Part shown: positions 62,437 to 64,000 of the stretch, one piece after another | Numbering within the stretch: position 1 is the first letter of the stretch | How the letters are laid out: every line of letters starts with the position of its first letter | Assembly (NCBI RefSeq): GCF_000243235.1 | Contig: NZ_JH594606.1 | Location: 724,934 to 788,933 of the forward strand | Length of the DNA stretch: 64,000 nucleotides | Source: Gillisia limnaea DSM 15749 | GTDB lineage: Bacteria; Bacteroidota; Bacteroidia; Flavobacteriales; Flavobacteriaceae | Direction: 5' to 3' | Made by a program: the position numbers and the translations under genes | Notes under the pieces: generated by a model | Told to the model about the DNA's origin: nothing | Seen by the model: only the letters and a program-made list of their open reading frames with translations | Database searches by the model: none

Positions 62437-63561
62437 TTAATGTTGAAAAAATAGATTTTCAAGGGTTGATATTTTCGGGGCATTGGAACAATTGGAAATA
62501 TACGTTTGTCTTAGTGAATTTGAAAGATTTTGATATTCTATTTCACTTAAATTCATTAATCTTTCAGCCATTCTAAGCATATTCTCGAAATCATTTACTA
62601 CTAAGTGTATATGTTCACCTATTCTTTCTTTCATGGCTCCCACATTATAGCTCAATACCGGCACACCAGCAGCCATTGACTCTAATCCTGTCAATGGTCC
62701 AGTTTCAGCCTGTGAGGTGATTAAAAAAAATGAAATATTTTTATAAAATAAATGCGTATTGGCCGGAGAAATATTTTTTTTTATAAGTGTTATATATTCC
62801 TGTAATCCATAATCCTTTATTAGCTCTTTTAACCGGTAAGAGTATCTTTCATCACCGTCACCTTGTATTATAAGGGTTGCATCTAACCCGCTTAATTTCA
62901 GTTTATTTATTAAGGAAATTGCATGTTCAATTCTTTTCTCTTCAGAAAATCTGCAAAGCATACCAAATGTGTAAATTCTATTTGATTGACATTCTAATAA
63001 GCGTTTTTCATTGGCAATTATAATATCCTGTACAATAACATTATTACTTTTTAGAATGTTAGCAATATAAAACTGATGTCCTTTACTCATTACAATATTC
63101 CATTTGAGAGCTCTTAAATATTTTTTTTTCCAACTCTCTATACCCTCCTCATGTACTATAGTATATTTTATCAAACAATTTTTAGGGTTAAAATTATTAA
63201 GAATTGGAATATAATAGTTTTGAGTTGTAGAGGTTAGAATATAAATGTAATCAAATCCCCTTAAACGCTGGAAAAACCAAAATAAATTTTCTATAAAGGA
63301 AGTTTTTAAATGAAAGAGACGCCTAAAAAAAACATTGATTTTTTTAATATATAAATTATTAAAAAAATCAGGATATGTTTTAAATTTTATATTTGGATTA
63401 ACAGCCAGATCTTGAAAATTACCTAATTCAAGATGATAGGGGCAAAAAATTTCAATTTTTTTAAAACTTCCTGAGTTGGCAAGTTCTTGGGCTGTTATTA
63501 GCGTTTCAATTTCCGTGCCTCCAACAGTTAATAGAAATGGTGCAGTTATTAATAGTTTCAT
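62437..63561 (-). CDS. Glycosyltransferase family 4 protein
   Basis: A 374-residue GT-B enzyme: MKLLITAPFLLTVGGTEIET at the start, YTFGMLCRFSEEKRIEHAIS (nucleotide-binding domain, about 195-214), ATLIIQGDGDERYSYRLKEL and TSQAETGPLTGLESMAAGVP (about 290-309). The E-x7-E-type site is represented in GPLTGLESMA. A spacer of 123 bases separates it from the gene at the right edge. Substrate unknown. Confidence 0.88.
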   Translation of the reverse strand: MKLLITAPFLLTVGGTEIETLITAQELANSGSFKKIEIFCPYHLELGNFQDLAVNPNIKFKTYPDFFNNLYIKKINVFFRRLFHLKTSFIENLFWFFQRLRGFDYIYILTSTTQNYYIPILNNFNPKNCLIKYTIVHEEGIESWKKKYLRALKWNIVMSKGHQFYIANILKSNNVIVQDIIIANEKRLLECQSNRIYTFGMLCRFSEEKRIEHAISLINKLKLSGLDATLIIQGDGDERYSYRLKELIKDYGLQEYITLIKKNISPANTHLFYKNISFFLITSQAETGPLTGLESMAAGVPVLSYNVGAMKERIGEHIHLVVNDFENMLRMAERLMNLSEIEYQNLSNSLRQTYISNCSNAPKISTLENLFFQH

Positions 63562-63684
63562 CTCAAATTTTGTATACTTTTAAATAAAGCTTGTAATTTC
63601 AAAATGAATCCATTTGGAAAAAGAGATAATAATAATTTCTCCAGAAATTCAAAATACCAATAAATTGCATATCACAGTCAAGCT

Positions 63685-64000
63685 TTAAAATTTATTTAAT
63701 AGACCAAGTTTAATTAATAAATTTATTTTCCGAGATTTTTTCAAATTTCTTACTATTGATTTTAGCTCATATAACTCTTGAACTTCTATAAGAAATGCAC
63801 TAAAGTGATTGTTAAGAACGTTATTTCTTTCCTCTATTATTACAGTATCGTTTTCAGGCATGGCACTTATACCGTCCGTATTGACAATTGTTAATATATC
63901 ATCAATCTTGTTAGAAGTACAATTTTCTTTAAACAAAGCGAGTATTATAAATTTCCAATCGGAGACTATTTTTAACGTTTCATCATATAAACCAACTTTT
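63685..64000 (-). CDS. Glycosyltransferase family 2-like protein, C-terminal part
   Basis: The frame is open to the right edge, so only the last about 105 residues are seen. They read GLYDETLKIVSDWKFIILAL, then KENCTSNKIDDILTIVNTDG and VIIEERNNVL. This matches the end of Bacteroidota family 2 glycosyltransferases with the acceptor-domain motif xVSDWxFxLxA and the GIS..ER..VL tail. The catalytic N-terminal domain lies outside the window. A short ORF starting from TTG at 63936 is not the real start. Confidence 0.7.
   Translation of the reverse strand, partial: KVGLYDETLKIVSDWKFIILALFKENCTSNKIDDILTIVNTDGISAMPENDTVIIEERNNVLNNHFSAFLIEVQELYELKSIVRNLKKSRKINLLIKLGLLNKF

Overview
The window looks like a chromosomal stretch of a member of the Flavobacteriaceae (Bacteroidota). 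The evidence is a tmRNA with the tag GENNYALAA, SusC/SusD outer-membrane pairs with FecI/FecR regulators, flavobacterial lipoproteins, AT-rich spacers without Shine-Dalgarno sites, and many decayed repeats. No rRNA, ordinary tRNA or CRISPR array was seen.

Layout. 1-1480: the start of an alanine-dehydrogenase/saccharopine-dehydrogenase-like gene, a structured RNA candidate, tmRNA, and a tiny GIY-YIG nuclease gene bracketed by two copies of the tmRNA 3' end. 1480-9000: a decay zone with two lipoprotein genes, a DUF5706 (Pycsar effector-like) membrane protein, a secreted protein, and remnants of DUF72, an IS30 transposase, a biotin carboxylase and a chimeric phosphoesterase fragment. 9039-18352 (minus): one regulated uptake locus, read as ECF sigma, anti-sigma FecR, SusC (frameshifted), SusD, calcineurin-like phosphoesterase and glycerophosphodiester phosphodiesterase. 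It probably imports and splits phosphodiesters. 18353-23423: an integrase remnant, an FAD-linked oxidase with a small lipoprotein, and a patatin-like lipase. 23741-26387 (minus): an arsenic operon (arsR, a frameshifted DUF6428 gene, arsenate reductase-type phosphatase, ACR3 pump).

26702-64000 is a surface polysaccharide region. neuC- and neuA-type genes lie on the plus strand, followed by a 3-kb array of about seven hairpin-rich repeats with an embedded, damaged toxin-antitoxin pair, then lnt. From 34425 to the right edge nearly everything is on the minus strand: an initiating sugar-phosphate transferase, a Wzy/ligase-like polymerase, more than a dozen glycosyltransferases (including GT10 and GT11 fucosyltransferase families), three methyltransferases, wecB and neuB. 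Together they suggest a sialic-acid-like (nonulosonate), fucosylated glycan. A small plus-strand island (DUF4160, DUF2442, an antitoxin remnant) interrupts this operon between AACGTT-rich spacers.

The observations most worth follow-up are the GIY-YIG microelement at the tmRNA 3' end, the GTC-N4-GAC hairpin array, the triplicated neuB 5' end, the orphan Pycsar-like effector and the deleted second copy of the phosphodiester gene pair. All function calls come from reading motifs by eye; no database search was run.
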